A stretch of 64,000 nucleotides of DNA from Neptunicella plasticusilytica (lineage in GTDB: Bacteria; Pseudomonadota; Gammaproteobacteria; Enterobacterales; Alteromonadaceae): positions 1,860,001 through 1,924,000 of the forward strand of contig NZ_CP150481.1 of assembly GCF_047922965.1 (NCBI RefSeq), in the 5' to 3' direction. Made by a program: the position numbers and the translations under genes. The notes beneath the pieces were generated by a model. The model did no database searches, had not been told where the DNA came from, and saw only the letters and a program-made list of their open reading frames with translations. Positions 53,226-62,041 of this stretch are shown piece by piece. Numbering within the stretch: position 1 is the first letter of the stretch; every line of letters begins with the position of its first letter.

Positions 53226-55310
53226 CTAGGCGGCACTAAAATGGTAAATTTCCACACTCAGCGGCGCGATTGACAACGGGCCTTGCGTATCAAATTTTGA
53301 CTCTGTAGTCAGTACTTCAGGTGGCTTGCCGAGCTGATTTCTCGCATCAACGGATTTGCCAGTAAATTTCCAGCATGTTCCCTGTTTGGAGGTATTAAAG
53401 TGCTGCAAATTCAAATCCAGATCATGCGTGCTGCGGGTCGCGTTAATCACCGATACGATCAGCGTATCACCAGATTCATTCAGCGACGCCGAGACATCCA
53501 GAGGATAGGTGGCACTCCCTGAATTGACTTTGGGTTGATCGCCTCCAATCGGGTATTGGGGAGCCGGTTGAGGTGAATTGCCATTTACCGCCACAGGCGT
53601 TACCCCATAGTGTTTATTGAATAATTGAAAGACCCGGCCTTTGGTACTGATGGTTGACTGGGTACGATTAAAGTCCATCCAGGCCGTTGCCATGGTATAA
53701 CCGGCCATATCGATAAAGTCGGTATGACGATAGAATTCATGTAACGTAAGTGCGATGGCGAGTGCGCCTTTCAGATCATCCTGAAAATGGTATGCCCATT
53801 CATCAAAAAATACTTTGACCGAGCCTTTTTCCAAAGCTGGAAATGCCTTTTTATATTCTTCCCAGGCATCTACCATGGTACGAACTCTGTCCGGTGGCTG
53901 ACGAACTGATTCCAGCAATGTCATATCTACGTCAAATAACTTGCCGGTTTCCAGGTTGAAACGTTTGCCTTCCGGAGGGTAGGCGTGAGTGGCCAGCGCA
54001 TCAAACTTGCCCCAGCTTCCTTCCAGCATGCCGTAAGCCCAGTCTCTGTCCGACCCCACTTTAACCTGTGGTTGTCCTTCGATAAAAATGCCCTGACCGG
54101 TGGTCATTTCGTCCACAAATCCGCCGGGGGCAACGATATAAATTGACGGATCGACGTCACGCATCGCATCAGCAAATAAATTATGCTTGGTGACATAGTG
54201 TTCCCGTGACATATGCCCACGTTGCCAATGTCCATACATTTCATTACCAATATTCCAGTATTTAACCTTGTACGGTTCAGTGTGTCCGTTGGCTGCGCGT
54301 TTCGCTCCCCATTCGGTGTTTTTGGCGCCGTTGACATATTCCACCAATTCAGCCCCGGAGCGAGGCTCACCAAACCCCGTATTGACACACCAGTAGGGTT
54401 CGCACTGAATGAGTTGACACATTTGCAGCAGTTCATCTACGCCAACGTCGTTAGGTTGAACGGCTTTCCAGACCGGATCCAGAATGGGTGGACGTTTATC
54501 CGGGTCGCCGACGGTATTTTTCCAGTCATAGGCGGAAATAAAGTTACCGCCGGGCATACGCAACATTTTGCAATCCATTTCTCGCATTAGTGCAATAGTA
54601 TCGGCACGAAATCCACCAACATTGTCGGCAGGCATCAATGAAACCGCCCCAACTCGCAACGTACCTTCGCCTTTAGCAGCGATTTCCAGACGGCCAGAAG
54701 TGGTATCTGCGTCAGGTGAAAACTGGAAGTTAACCGTATTCCAGTCTTTTGACGATTTCACCGTTACCGTTTGGCGTTGTTGCTTGCTTTCCCCCCAAAT
54801 AAGGGTAATTAATACCTTTTTGACGTCACTGCTGTTCAGTACTATTCGACCTTGATAGGCCTTATTTCCGGCTAGTGCCAGGCCATTTTGGGCGATACCT
54901 CGATAATTATTGCTATCAAGATGGATAACCGGACTATGCTCGCCGACATAGGGACGATCCGTATCCAGTCTGATTGCCGACATTTCACCTATTACTGTCC
55001 ACTTGTTAACAAAACTCATTGCCGCACGTCTGTCTGCGGGTTTTTGTTCTGCTTGCTCCAATACACCAAAGTAGAATTTTCGATCGTCTAGCACTTCACT
55101 CCATAAGCTGTGATTGATCAAATTACCGATGTGCTCGATAAAACCACCATAAATATAAGGTGAAATGGCGGGAAAGGTGTGGCCTGAGTCAATAGTCGCC
55201 TTGATATTGCTATTGTTCATGCCAAAAACGGGCAACACTTGGCTACCTGCCAATGCAATAGTGCCTTGCAATAATCTTCTTCGTGATATGGGTAAAAAAG
55301 AATTTTTCAT
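53226..55310 (-). CDS. Tat-exported GH51 alpha-L-arabinofuranosidase
   Basis: A 694-residue enzyme with a twin-arginine signal (PISRRRLLQGTIALAGSQVL), unusual for GH51, many of which are cytoplasmic. An N-terminal CBM-like beta domain is followed by the catalytic barrel. Acid/base Glu357 lies in YWNIGNEMYG and nucleophile Glu504 in VFFDEWAYHF. A C-terminal beta-sandwich ends the protein. It removes terminal alpha-L-arabinofuranose from arabinan or arabinogalactan in the periplasm. It is the middle gene of a minus-strand operon (esterase, GH51, GH95). Confidence 0.93.
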   Translation of the reverse strand: MKNSFLPISRRRLLQGTIALAGSQVLPVFGMNNSNIKATIDSGHTFPAISPYIYGGFIEHIGNLINHSLWSEVLDDRKFYFGVLEQAEQKPADRRAAMSFVNKWTVIGEMSAIRLDTDRPYVGEHSPVIHLDSNNYRGIAQNGLALAGNKAYQGRIVLNSSDVKKVLITLIWGESKQQRQTVTVKSSKDWNTVNFQFSPDADTTSGRLEIAAKGEGTLRVGAVSLMPADNVGGFRADTIALMREMDCKMLRMPGGNFISAYDWKNTVGDPDKRPPILDPVWKAVQPNDVGVDELLQMCQLIQCEPYWCVNTGFGEPRSGAELVEYVNGAKNTEWGAKRAANGHTEPYKVKYWNIGNEMYGHWQRGHMSREHYVTKHNLFADAMRDVDPSIYIVAPGGFVDEMTTGQGIFIEGQPQVKVGSDRDWAYGMLEGSWGKFDALATHAYPPEGKRFNLETGKLFDVDMTLLESVRQPPDRVRTMVDAWEEYKKAFPALEKGSVKVFFDEWAYHFQDDLKGALAIALTLHEFYRHTDFIDMAGYTMATAWMDFNRTQSTISTKGRVFQLFNKHYGVTPVAVNGNSPQPAPQYPIGGDQPKVNSGSATYPLDVSASLNESGDTLIVSVINATRSTHDLDLNLQHFNTSKQGTCWKFTGKSVDARNQLGKPPEVLTTESKFDTQGPLSIAPLSVEIYHFSAA

Positions 55311-55402
55311 GATTTTCTCCTATGCCAAATGCAATTAACGCCCAGGTTTAGATTGTCGGTGGAATGAATTTCACCATTGCTCTATCGCGCCGTGTGAGCC
55401 AG

Positions 55403-56440
55403 TTAGTTTGCGGCCGGAGCTAGTTCTTTATTCAAAAAATCGATCATGTCAGTGACTGCCGGGAAGGCTAATTCACTAAAGCAACCACTTGAATAAGTGG
55501 GACAGCCACTATCCAAAAAGCCATGAGTTCTGCCTTCAATGATCTTGAAAGTCACAGGTTGGCCAGCCTTTTTAAGGGTATCTACGTAATTTTGTGCCGA
55601 TTGGGGGGTGGTAAGAGTGTCTTCGCTGCCTACCAGTACAAACTGTGGAGGTAACGGATAAGTATTTTGCTCAACAATGTATTGATTGGGCGAAACCGCC
55701 TGATAATAATCGGGATTATCCGCGACGTTAATTTTTGCACCGAATAACCCTCTGGGGGTTGCGTTAGCCCATTTCCAAAACGGGTTACCGGCTGATTCAA
55801 AGCCATTTTTTGCAGACGCATATAAATCAAAACCGGCATAACTCAGGATAGCGGCTTGCACTGCCATGCCATCCTGCTTGGCAATTTGTTCAGCTGTTTT
55901 GCCTGCCGGCAGGTAGCTAGGCGTAAAACCTAATGTGTTGCCACTAAAACCGTCGCTTTCTAACTGGCGTCCGGCCAGTGTGACCATGGCCGCCAAATGA
56001 CCACCGGCACTGTCGCCAGTGACGGCTACTCGGGCTGGATCACCATCGTATTGTTGAATATTGTGTTTAACCCACAATACAGCGCCCATTGCATCTTCAA
56101 CAATTTCGTTGGCAGTGGTGGTATTGTCGAGACTGGCCAAGGTTCGATAATTGCTATTGACCACCACAATATTGGCGTTGGCAGCGATGTAATGGGCTAG
56201 ATCAGACATTATCTCCTTGGTGTTTAGTAACCAGCCACCACCATGGTAAACAATCAAGGTTGGCATATTGTGATTGCCATTATCCGGCACATAAATATCA
56301 GCAGTTAATGCAAAGCCTTTGGGTTTTGCCCAAGTAATATTTTTGAATTGTTTTACTTTATGCGCTGCGCAAACTGAAGGAGCCCAAATAGCCAGAAATG
56401 CCAGCGCGGTAACTATGTAACTTAATGATTTTATTCGCAT
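55403..56440 (-). CDS. exported alpha/beta-hydrolase esterase (HSL-like)
   Basis: A 345-residue exported protein (signal MRIKSLSYIVTALAFLAIWAPSVCA). The HSL-family oxyanion motif is YHGGGWLL. Nucleophile Ser144 is in VTGDSAGGHLAAM, the acid in VGSEDTLTTP and the His in EGRTHGF. It lies first in the minus operon before GH51 and GH95, so it likely removes acetyl or feruloyl esters from plant polysaccharide side chains. The exact ester is unknown. Paired cysteines near the C-terminus (SGCPTYSSGC) suggest a disulfide. Confidence 0.85.
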   Translation of the reverse strand: MRIKSLSYIVTALAFLAIWAPSVCAAHKVKQFKNITWAKPKGFALTADIYVPDNGNHNMPTLIVYHGGGWLLNTKEIMSDLAHYIAANANIVVVNSNYRTLASLDNTTTANEIVEDAMGAVLWVKHNIQQYDGDPARVAVTGDSAGGHLAAMVTLAGRQLESDGFSGNTLGFTPSYLPAGKTAEQIAKQDGMAVQAAILSYAGFDLYASAKNGFESAGNPFWKWANATPRGLFGAKINVADNPDYYQAVSPNQYIVEQNTYPLPPQFVLVGSEDTLTTPQSAQNYVDTLKKAGQPVTFKIIEGRTHGFLDSGCPTYSSGCFSELAFPAVTDMIDFLNKELAPAAN

Positions 56441-56527
56441 ATTCTTTCCCTTGTTGGCGCAGGATTGCCATAACCCTATGCCGTTTTAATCTGTATCTGG
56501 GGGGATATTAGCACTATAAAAAATGGT

Positions 56528-56572
56528 CAATGTTAAATATTATTATCATACTAGTTATGTTATTTAACATTG
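56528..56572. promoter_or_regulatory. candidate central operator: 12-bp perfect inverted repeat
   Basis: CAATGTTAAATA (56528-56539) and its exact complement TATTTAACATTG (56561-56572) are separated by 21 bases containing TATTATCATAC. It sits midway between the divergent esterase and GH51 genes, 88 bases from each start. Its symmetry suits a shared regulator site for both operons. Confidence 0.5.
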
Positions 56573-56659
56573 CGCTTACATCCGCACAGAATTGTCTGTA
56601 CTTTGCTTAAAACAATCATTATTGAATGCTGGAACTGCAACAATCAGGAGAGAAGTTGA

Positions 56660-58204
56660 ATGAAACTGAAATACTTATATCAACCCATAGTCGCTGGACT
56701 ACTATTGCTATCGCCTCTGGTGCTGGCGAATACCAAGGTAACATTGGACGTTAGTCATCCTGGCGCCAAGATCAACAAAGATATTTATGGTCAGTTTATG
56801 GAACATTTGGGCCGGGGTATTTATGAAGGGATCTGGGTGGGCGAAGACAGCGCTATTGCTAATACCAACGGCTATCGTAATGACGTTTTACAGGCGTTAA
56901 AGGATCTTAAGGTGCCTTTGTTAAGATGGCCAGGAGGCTGTTTTGCTGACGAATATCACTGGCGGGACGGTATTGGGCCAAGAGATCAGCGTCCTAAAGG
57001 GGTTAACACCAACTGGGGAGGTGTTATAGAGCCCAACAGTTTTGGCACCCATGAGTTTCTGCAATTTGCTGAAATGTTGGGCGCTGATGCTTATGTTAAT
57101 GGTAATCTGGGCACCGGATCCCCGGCAGAAATGGCACAATGGCTTGAATACATGACCTCGGATAGTGACTCCACCTTAGCCAATTTACGTCGCGAAAATG
57201 GTCGTGATAAGCCTTGGAATATCAAATATTTTGCCGTTGGTAATGAAGCCTGGGGTTGTGGTGGTAGCATGACGCCAGAATTTTACAGTCATTTGTATAA
57301 ACAGTACGCGAGCTTTCTAAAAACACCTGCTGACAATACGCCTATTTTGATTGCCAGTGGTGGTACAGATGACAGAACTGAATGGACAGAGAAATTATCT
57401 AGTCTGGAACCTGTTTTTGCCTATCGTATAAATGCGATAAGCCATCACTACTACACACTCCCTACCGGAGTCTGGGAGAAAAAAGGCAGTGCATTAGATT
57501 TCCCTGAAGAAGAGTGGGCCTCGACCATGTCGCGTACTCTGCACATGGAAGAAATTCTGGAGAAAAATCTGGCCATTCTGGATAAGAATGATCCTGAGAA
57601 AAAGCTCGGCTTTTATGTGGATGAATGGGGCACATGGTATGACGTTACCGAAGGCGATCCAGGATTCCTGTATCAGCAAAACAGTATTCGAGATGCCATC
57701 GTTGCTGCACTTAACTTCAATGTATTCCATCAACATGCTGAGCGGGTACAAATGACGATTATTGCGCAAATGGTAAACGTACTACAGACGATGATTCTTA
57801 CCGATAAAGACAAGATGATCCTGACACCGACCTATTATGTATTCCTAATGCATAAACCGTTTCAGGATGCGACCTATTTGCCGGTGTCGTTAGCCAACAA
57901 TCCGGAATACAAGTTGGGTGACTATGCGGTTCCTAAAGTCAGTGCCAGTGCCGCCACAGGCACAGACGGTAAAACCTGGATCACTTTGGTTAATACAGAC
58001 CCAAGCAAATCTGAAAATATCGAAATTGGCGGTCAGTATAAGATGATTGAAGGGCAAATCCTCAGTGCTGACAAAATGGATGCGCACAATACCTTTGACT
58101 CGCCGGACACCGTCAAACCAGTCAGTTTTAAAGCAACGGCCAGCAAGGGGAAACTAGGCTTCAATTTACCGCCAAAATCGGTGCTGGTAGCTCAGCTTAA
58201 GTAA
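56660..58204 (+). CDS. GH51 alpha-L-arabinofuranosidase with Sec signal
   Basis: A 514-residue enzyme with an N-terminal Sec signal (KYLYQPIVAGLLLLSPLVLA). The GH51 barrel carries acid/base Glu196 in YFAVGNEAWGCGG and nucleophile Glu322 in GFYVDEWGTWY. LLRWPGGCFADEYHWRDGIGPRDQRP is a family signature. Length matches the compact GH51 type. It is distinct from the 694-residue GH51 encoded 3 kb away, so the two probably differ in linkage or chain-length preference. AGGAGAG precedes the ATG. It is divergent from the esterase operon. Confidence 0.94.
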   Translation: MKLKYLYQPIVAGLLLLSPLVLANTKVTLDVSHPGAKINKDIYGQFMEHLGRGIYEGIWVGEDSAIANTNGYRNDVLQALKDLKVPLLRWPGGCFADEYHWRDGIGPRDQRPKGVNTNWGGVIEPNSFGTHEFLQFAEMLGADAYVNGNLGTGSPAEMAQWLEYMTSDSDSTLANLRRENGRDKPWNIKYFAVGNEAWGCGGSMTPEFYSHLYKQYASFLKTPADNTPILIASGGTDDRTEWTEKLSSLEPVFAYRINAISHHYYTLPTGVWEKKGSALDFPEEEWASTMSRTLHMEEILEKNLAILDKNDPEKKLGFYVDEWGTWYDVTEGDPGFLYQQNSIRDAIVAALNFNVFHQHAERVQMTIIAQMVNVLQTMILTDKDKMILTPTYYVFLMHKPFQDATYLPVSLANNPEYKLGDYAVPKVSASAATGTDGKTWITLVNTDPSKSENIEIGGQYKMIEGQILSADKMDAHNTFDSPDTVKPVSFKATASKGKLGFNLPPKSVLVAQLK

Positions 58205-58211
58205 GTAACAA

Positions 58212-58251
58212 ATAATAGTAGTGGCAGGCTTTATTGATTGCCGCTGCTATT
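58212..58251 (+). terminator. hairpin after the compact GH51 gene
   Basis: AATAGTAGTGGCA pairs with TGCCGCTGCTATT (two G-U pairs in the RNA). It starts 7 bases after the stop codon. There is only a weak T-run, so partial termination is possible before the GH127 gene. Confidence 0.5.
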
Positions 58252-58492
58252 AAATGTAAATATATAATTCATGGTTGCCAGTGCCAGATCACTTTACGCG
58301 ATTGTAAATTCAAATGGTTTCGCTGGTGGCAAGTTGCGGTACGGGTGAGCCGGTGCAGATATATTTCGCAGTTCTTTCGGTCGATATTCTATTGGCCTTG
58401 GTTGTTATAGCCATAAAAAAACATCCGATCAATATGACATCACCAGTTAACAACACAGGCTTTACCCGAATTAAGAATTATCAGGAGATATT

Positions 58493-60904
58493 ATGACCGC
58501 GTTTGTTAACCGCTTTGTCCGTCCAACAAGGTTTTTGGGGATACTTCTGTGCTGTCTCGCCTTGTCGAGTCAGGTAAAGTCTGTCGAACTATTTCCCCTA
58601 TCTCAGGTGCATCTAACCGATAGTCCGTTTAAGCACGCACAGCAAACCAATATTGACTATATCCTGGCCATGCAGCCGGACAAATTACTTGCGCCATATT
58701 TGCGTGAAGCCGGTTTGCCGACTCAGGCCGAATCCTATGGAAACTGGGAAAGCTCAGGACTGGATGGTCATATTGGTGGGCATTATCTCAGTGCGTTGAG
58801 TCTGGCTTATGCCGCCAGCGGCGATAAACAACTTGAAGACCGTCTTACCTATATGCTGGCGCAATTGCGCCAAGCCCAACTTAAAAACGGCGACGGTTAT
58901 ATTGGCGGTGTTCCCAATGGCAAAGCGGCCTGGCAACAAATTCGCCAGGGCAATATCAAGGCCGATTTATTTTCGCTGAATGATCGTTGGGTGCCCTGGT
59001 ATAACTTGCATAAAACCCTGGCCGGACTGCGTGATGCGTATCAGTTGGGTGAAAGTGAACTGGCTCGTACTATGTTAGTGGAATTGACTGATTGGGTAGC
59101 AGGACTGGTTAAAAACTTAACCGATAAGCAAATTCAGACCATGTTAATTGCCGAGCATGGTGGGCTGAACGAAGTCTTTGCCGATGTTTATGCGATGACC
59201 GGTGATAAACATTATTTGACCTTGGCTAAACGTTTTTCTCATCAACTGATTTTACAACCGTTGCTGAAAGGCGAAGATAAACTGAACGGCTTGCATGCCA
59301 ATACCCAGATCCCCAAAGTCATCGGTTATTTACGCATTTCCGAGCTGGATAATAATCAGGCTTGGCACGATGCAGCGGATTTCTTTTGGCACGATGTGAC
59401 TGAAAAACGCACGGTATCCATTGGTGGCAACAGTGTGCGAGAACATTTTCATGATGCGGATGATTTCAGTTCCATGCTGGACTCAGTCGAAGGGCCGGAA
59501 ACCTGCAACACCTATAATATGCTCAAACTGAGCAAAATGTTGTATCAGGACTCAATTAATACCCAGTATCTGGACTACTACGAACGCGCGACTTACAACC
59601 ATATTCTGTCTTCGCAGCATCCTGATAGCGGTGGTTTGGTATATTTTACCCCGATGCGTTCAGGACACTATCGCACCTATTCTCAAGTGGATACCTCCAT
59701 GTGGTGCTGTGTCGGCTCGGGGATTGAAAATCACAGTAAATACGGTGAACTGATCTATGCCCATCAAGACGATGAATTGTTTGTTAACCTGTTTATTCCC
59801 TCTAAACTCGACTGGCAACAGCAGGGCATAGCGCTGCGCTTAGATACCTTGTTTCCTGACCAAAATCAGGTCAGTCTAACGATAACGGCGGCTGCAAAAA
59901 ATAGCCGTAAGCCATTGACGGTTAATATTCGCCAGCCTGAGTGGTTAAGCAATATGGCTGCTAATATTAAGGTTAATGGTAAAGCCATTCAGGATTCGAC
60001 CCAGCATAAAGGTTATATTAGCATCACGCGCCAGTGGCGAGCCGGTGATGTGATTAGTCTGGAATTTACTATTCAGCCACGTTTGGAAGCCTTGCCGGAC
60101 GGCAGTCATCATTATTCGGTACTCTATGGTCCGGTGGTGTTGGCCGAAAAAGTCGCCCCGTTTGGACAAGAAAATCTGGCCTTTTTTGCCAGCGATGATC
60201 GTATGGGACATGTCGCCAGCGGACCGACTTGCGCACCGGAAGCCCTGCCGGTGATTGTGGGGGATACTGAACAATTCCTTAACGGACTTAAACGCCAATC
60301 CGGAGCGCATTTATCCTTTGCAATAGGCGAGGGGATGCATGGTGGCCAGGAGGCTATGGCAACTAAATCTGCGTTATTAGTGCCATTTTTCCGCATTCAT
60401 GAAAGTCGTTATCAGCTATATTGGCCACAAATGTCGGTGGACAAATACGACGATTTTGTTGAGCAAGCTGCACAGCGAAATCGTGAGAAGCAGCAACTGG
60501 CCGCGCAAACCATTGATCTGCTCAACCCCGGTGAACAGCAGTTTGAAGTCGAACATGATTTTGCCGCTGAGGGCAGTCGTGCCGGGGTGAATCATGGTGT
60601 GCACTGGCGCGATAGCAGCGACTGGTTTAGTTATATATTGCGCGACCCGGAATTACAGGCCAAAACTCTGCGCTTACGCTACTTTGGTGGTGATGGTGGG
60701 CGGCATTTCAGTATTGTGCTAAATGGTGAACTGTTGGCTGACGTCACGCTGCCATCCGATAAAGGCGCGGATTTTTATCAGGTAGATTATGCCATTCCAC
60801 AACGGATTGTAGAGCAAGCCAAGGTGGGCAAGTACGAGTTGAAATTTGTCGCCGGTGAACATTCTATTGCTGGCGGAATCTATGGGATACGGTTGTTGAA
60901 GTAA
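58493..60904 (+). CDS. GH127 beta-L-arabinofuranosidase
   Basis: An 803-residue exported enzyme (signal at about 12-30, LGILLCCLALSSQVKSV). The GH127 cysteine-zinc centre is visible: Glu336 and Cys338 in EGPETCNTYNML and the Cys405-Cys406 pair in MWCCVGSGIENHSKYGE. This matches the Glu/Cys/Cys-Cys set of bifidobacterial HypBA1, where one Cys acts as nucleophile. It releases beta-linked L-arabinofuranose, as found in hydroxyproline-rich plant glycoproteins. A C-terminal beta domain follows. GGAGATATT precedes the ATG. Confidence 0.93.
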   Translation: MTAFVNRFVRPTRFLGILLCCLALSSQVKSVELFPLSQVHLTDSPFKHAQQTNIDYILAMQPDKLLAPYLREAGLPTQAESYGNWESSGLDGHIGGHYLSALSLAYAASGDKQLEDRLTYMLAQLRQAQLKNGDGYIGGVPNGKAAWQQIRQGNIKADLFSLNDRWVPWYNLHKTLAGLRDAYQLGESELARTMLVELTDWVAGLVKNLTDKQIQTMLIAEHGGLNEVFADVYAMTGDKHYLTLAKRFSHQLILQPLLKGEDKLNGLHANTQIPKVIGYLRISELDNNQAWHDAADFFWHDVTEKRTVSIGGNSVREHFHDADDFSSMLDSVEGPETCNTYNMLKLSKMLYQDSINTQYLDYYERATYNHILSSQHPDSGGLVYFTPMRSGHYRTYSQVDTSMWCCVGSGIENHSKYGELIYAHQDDELFVNLFIPSKLDWQQQGIALRLDTLFPDQNQVSLTITAAAKNSRKPLTVNIRQPEWLSNMAANIKVNGKAIQDSTQHKGYISITRQWRAGDVISLEFTIQPRLEALPDGSHHYSVLYGPVVLAEKVAPFGQENLAFFASDDRMGHVASGPTCAPEALPVIVGDTEQFLNGLKRQSGAHLSFAIGEGMHGGQEAMATKSALLVPFFRIHESRYQLYWPQMSVDKYDDFVEQAAQRNREKQQLAAQTIDLLNPGEQQFEVEHDFAAEGSRAGVNHGVHWRDSSDWFSYILRDPELQAKTLRLRYFGGDGGRHFSIVLNGELLADVTLPSDKGADFYQVDYAIPQRIVEQAKVGKYELKFVAGEHSIAGGIYGIRLLK

Positions 60905-60941
60905 GTGTTATTTTTACGGACTGGTATTAAACGGAGACTTT

Positions 60942-61460
60942 ATGCCATTTACACCATTGCATATGGGACCGGGGATCGCCGTTAAGGCAGTATTGCAAAG
61001 TAGCTTTAGCCTAATGGTTTTTGGCTGGGCGCAGATCGTTATGGATATACAGCCGTTAGTGGTGACGCTCACTGGCGAAGGACACCTTCACGGCTTTAGC
61101 CATACTTATATTGGTGCCACGTTGTTAGCTTTATTCGCAGCGCTTAGTGGTAAATATCTGTCTGAAGTAGGCTTGCATCTGCTTGGTTTAAACCGTCAAT
61201 GGCAGGTGAAAATATCCTGGCGCGTGACTTTGTTGTCTGCTTTTTTGGGCACTTATACTCATGTGTTGCTAGATAGCTTGATGCATTCCGATCTCGAGCC
61301 TTTTTATCCCTCTAGCACAGACAACCTGTTTTTAGGCTGGATTTCAATTGCAGCGATACACAAATTTTGCTGGTACAGCGGGGTGATCGGTGGCGTTGTT
61401 TATTACATCATTCTGGGGATTCAAAAATTTAACAAAGCGGATTTTAAAAATGTCGGGTAA
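60942..61460 (+). CDS. membrane protein of the metal-dependent-hydrolase-like (YdjM-type) group
   Basis: A 172-residue inner-membrane protein with about four helices and several buried histidines: MPFTPLHMGPG at the start, HGFSHTYIGA and THVLLDSLMHSD. This His/Asp pattern resembles YdjM-like and DUF4184-type membrane hydrolases, whose function is unsettled. It follows GH127 by 37 bases and may be the last gene of its operon. A link to glycan use is contextual only. Confidence 0.6.
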   Translation: MPFTPLHMGPGIAVKAVLQSSFSLMVFGWAQIVMDIQPLVVTLTGEGHLHGFSHTYIGATLLALFAALSGKYLSEVGLHLLGLNRQWQVKISWRVTLLSAFLGTYTHVLLDSLMHSDLEPFYPSSTDNLFLGWISIAAIHKFCWYSGVIGGVVYYIILGIQKFNKADFKNVG

Positions 61461-61525
61461 ATGTCGGGCATCTTTCGTCACCGACTCGGTTAAATTTGCT
61501 GCATATTGATAGCATCGAGGTGGGC

Positions 61526-61921
61526 ATGAGTTTAAAAGCGTTACGCAACAGTCGCCATTTTTCCCAGCAACAGTTAGCTCTGTTATCCGGTTTAAATGTC
61601 AGAACCATACAACGCATTGAAAGCGGTCATACAGCCAGTATTGAGTCGCTTAAATGCCTTGCCTCCGTGTTTGAACTTGATATTTCGGAGTTACAACAGG
61701 AGATTATCATGGCAGAACAACATGCCGTTAAAAAAGATTGCACTATCAAAACTCACAAAGTTGAAATTAACACTCTGTTGATTGTTGGAGGGATATTTAT
61801 CGTATTTGGCGCTCCGGCGTTGCAGGCAGAACCCTATACGTCAGCAACCTTTTATCTGGGGGCAGGGTTTTGCTTTGTGGTCGCGGCGTTGAAGATGTTT
61901 AGACACCGGATTTATTGCTAG
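61526..61921 (+). CDS. membrane-anchored XRE-type regulator
   Basis: A 131-residue protein. A Cro/C1 helix-turn-helix lies at residues 3-60 (LKALRNSRHFSQQQLALLSGLNVRTIQRIESG). A linker leads to two transmembrane helices (NTLLIVGGIFIVFGAPAL and TFYLGAGFCFVVAAL). The ATG at 61526 (GAGGTG upstream) is chosen over TTG 61496. A DNA-binding domain on a membrane anchor suggests local sensing of an envelope signal. No target is evident, though it lies inside the arabinan locus. Confidence 0.75.
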   Translation: MSLKALRNSRHFSQQQLALLSGLNVRTIQRIESGHTASIESLKCLASVFELDISELQQEIIMAEQHAVKKDCTIKTHKVEINTLLIVGGIFIVFGAPALQAEPYTSATFYLGAGFCFVVAALKMFRHRIYC

Positions 61922-61985
61922 AGCACGTTAGGTTAGCCGATGCGCTGAATTTATTGTCGGCAGATAAAGCGTAATTTGGTTGAGC

Positions 61986-62011
61986 GTCATTCCCGCGAAG
62001 GCGGGAATCCA
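61986..62011. repeat. short palindromic REP-like repeat
   Basis: GTCATTCCCGCGAAGGCGGG followed by AATCCA, with arms ATTCCCGC and GCGGGAAT. It is the same module as B of the composite repeats at 30103-30128 and 31100-31125. It lies between convergent genes. Confidence 0.85.
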
Positions 62012-62041
62012 CTGGTTTATCTGCCGCGTTAGAAAATCGTA

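Noticed and set aside
58314..58496. 60-residue open frame with one hydrophobic segment whose stop overlaps the GH127 start (ATGA)
   Set aside because: No ribosome binding site before its ATG and no recognisable family. The overlap is suggestive, but evidence is too thin to call a gene; it could be a decayed remnant.
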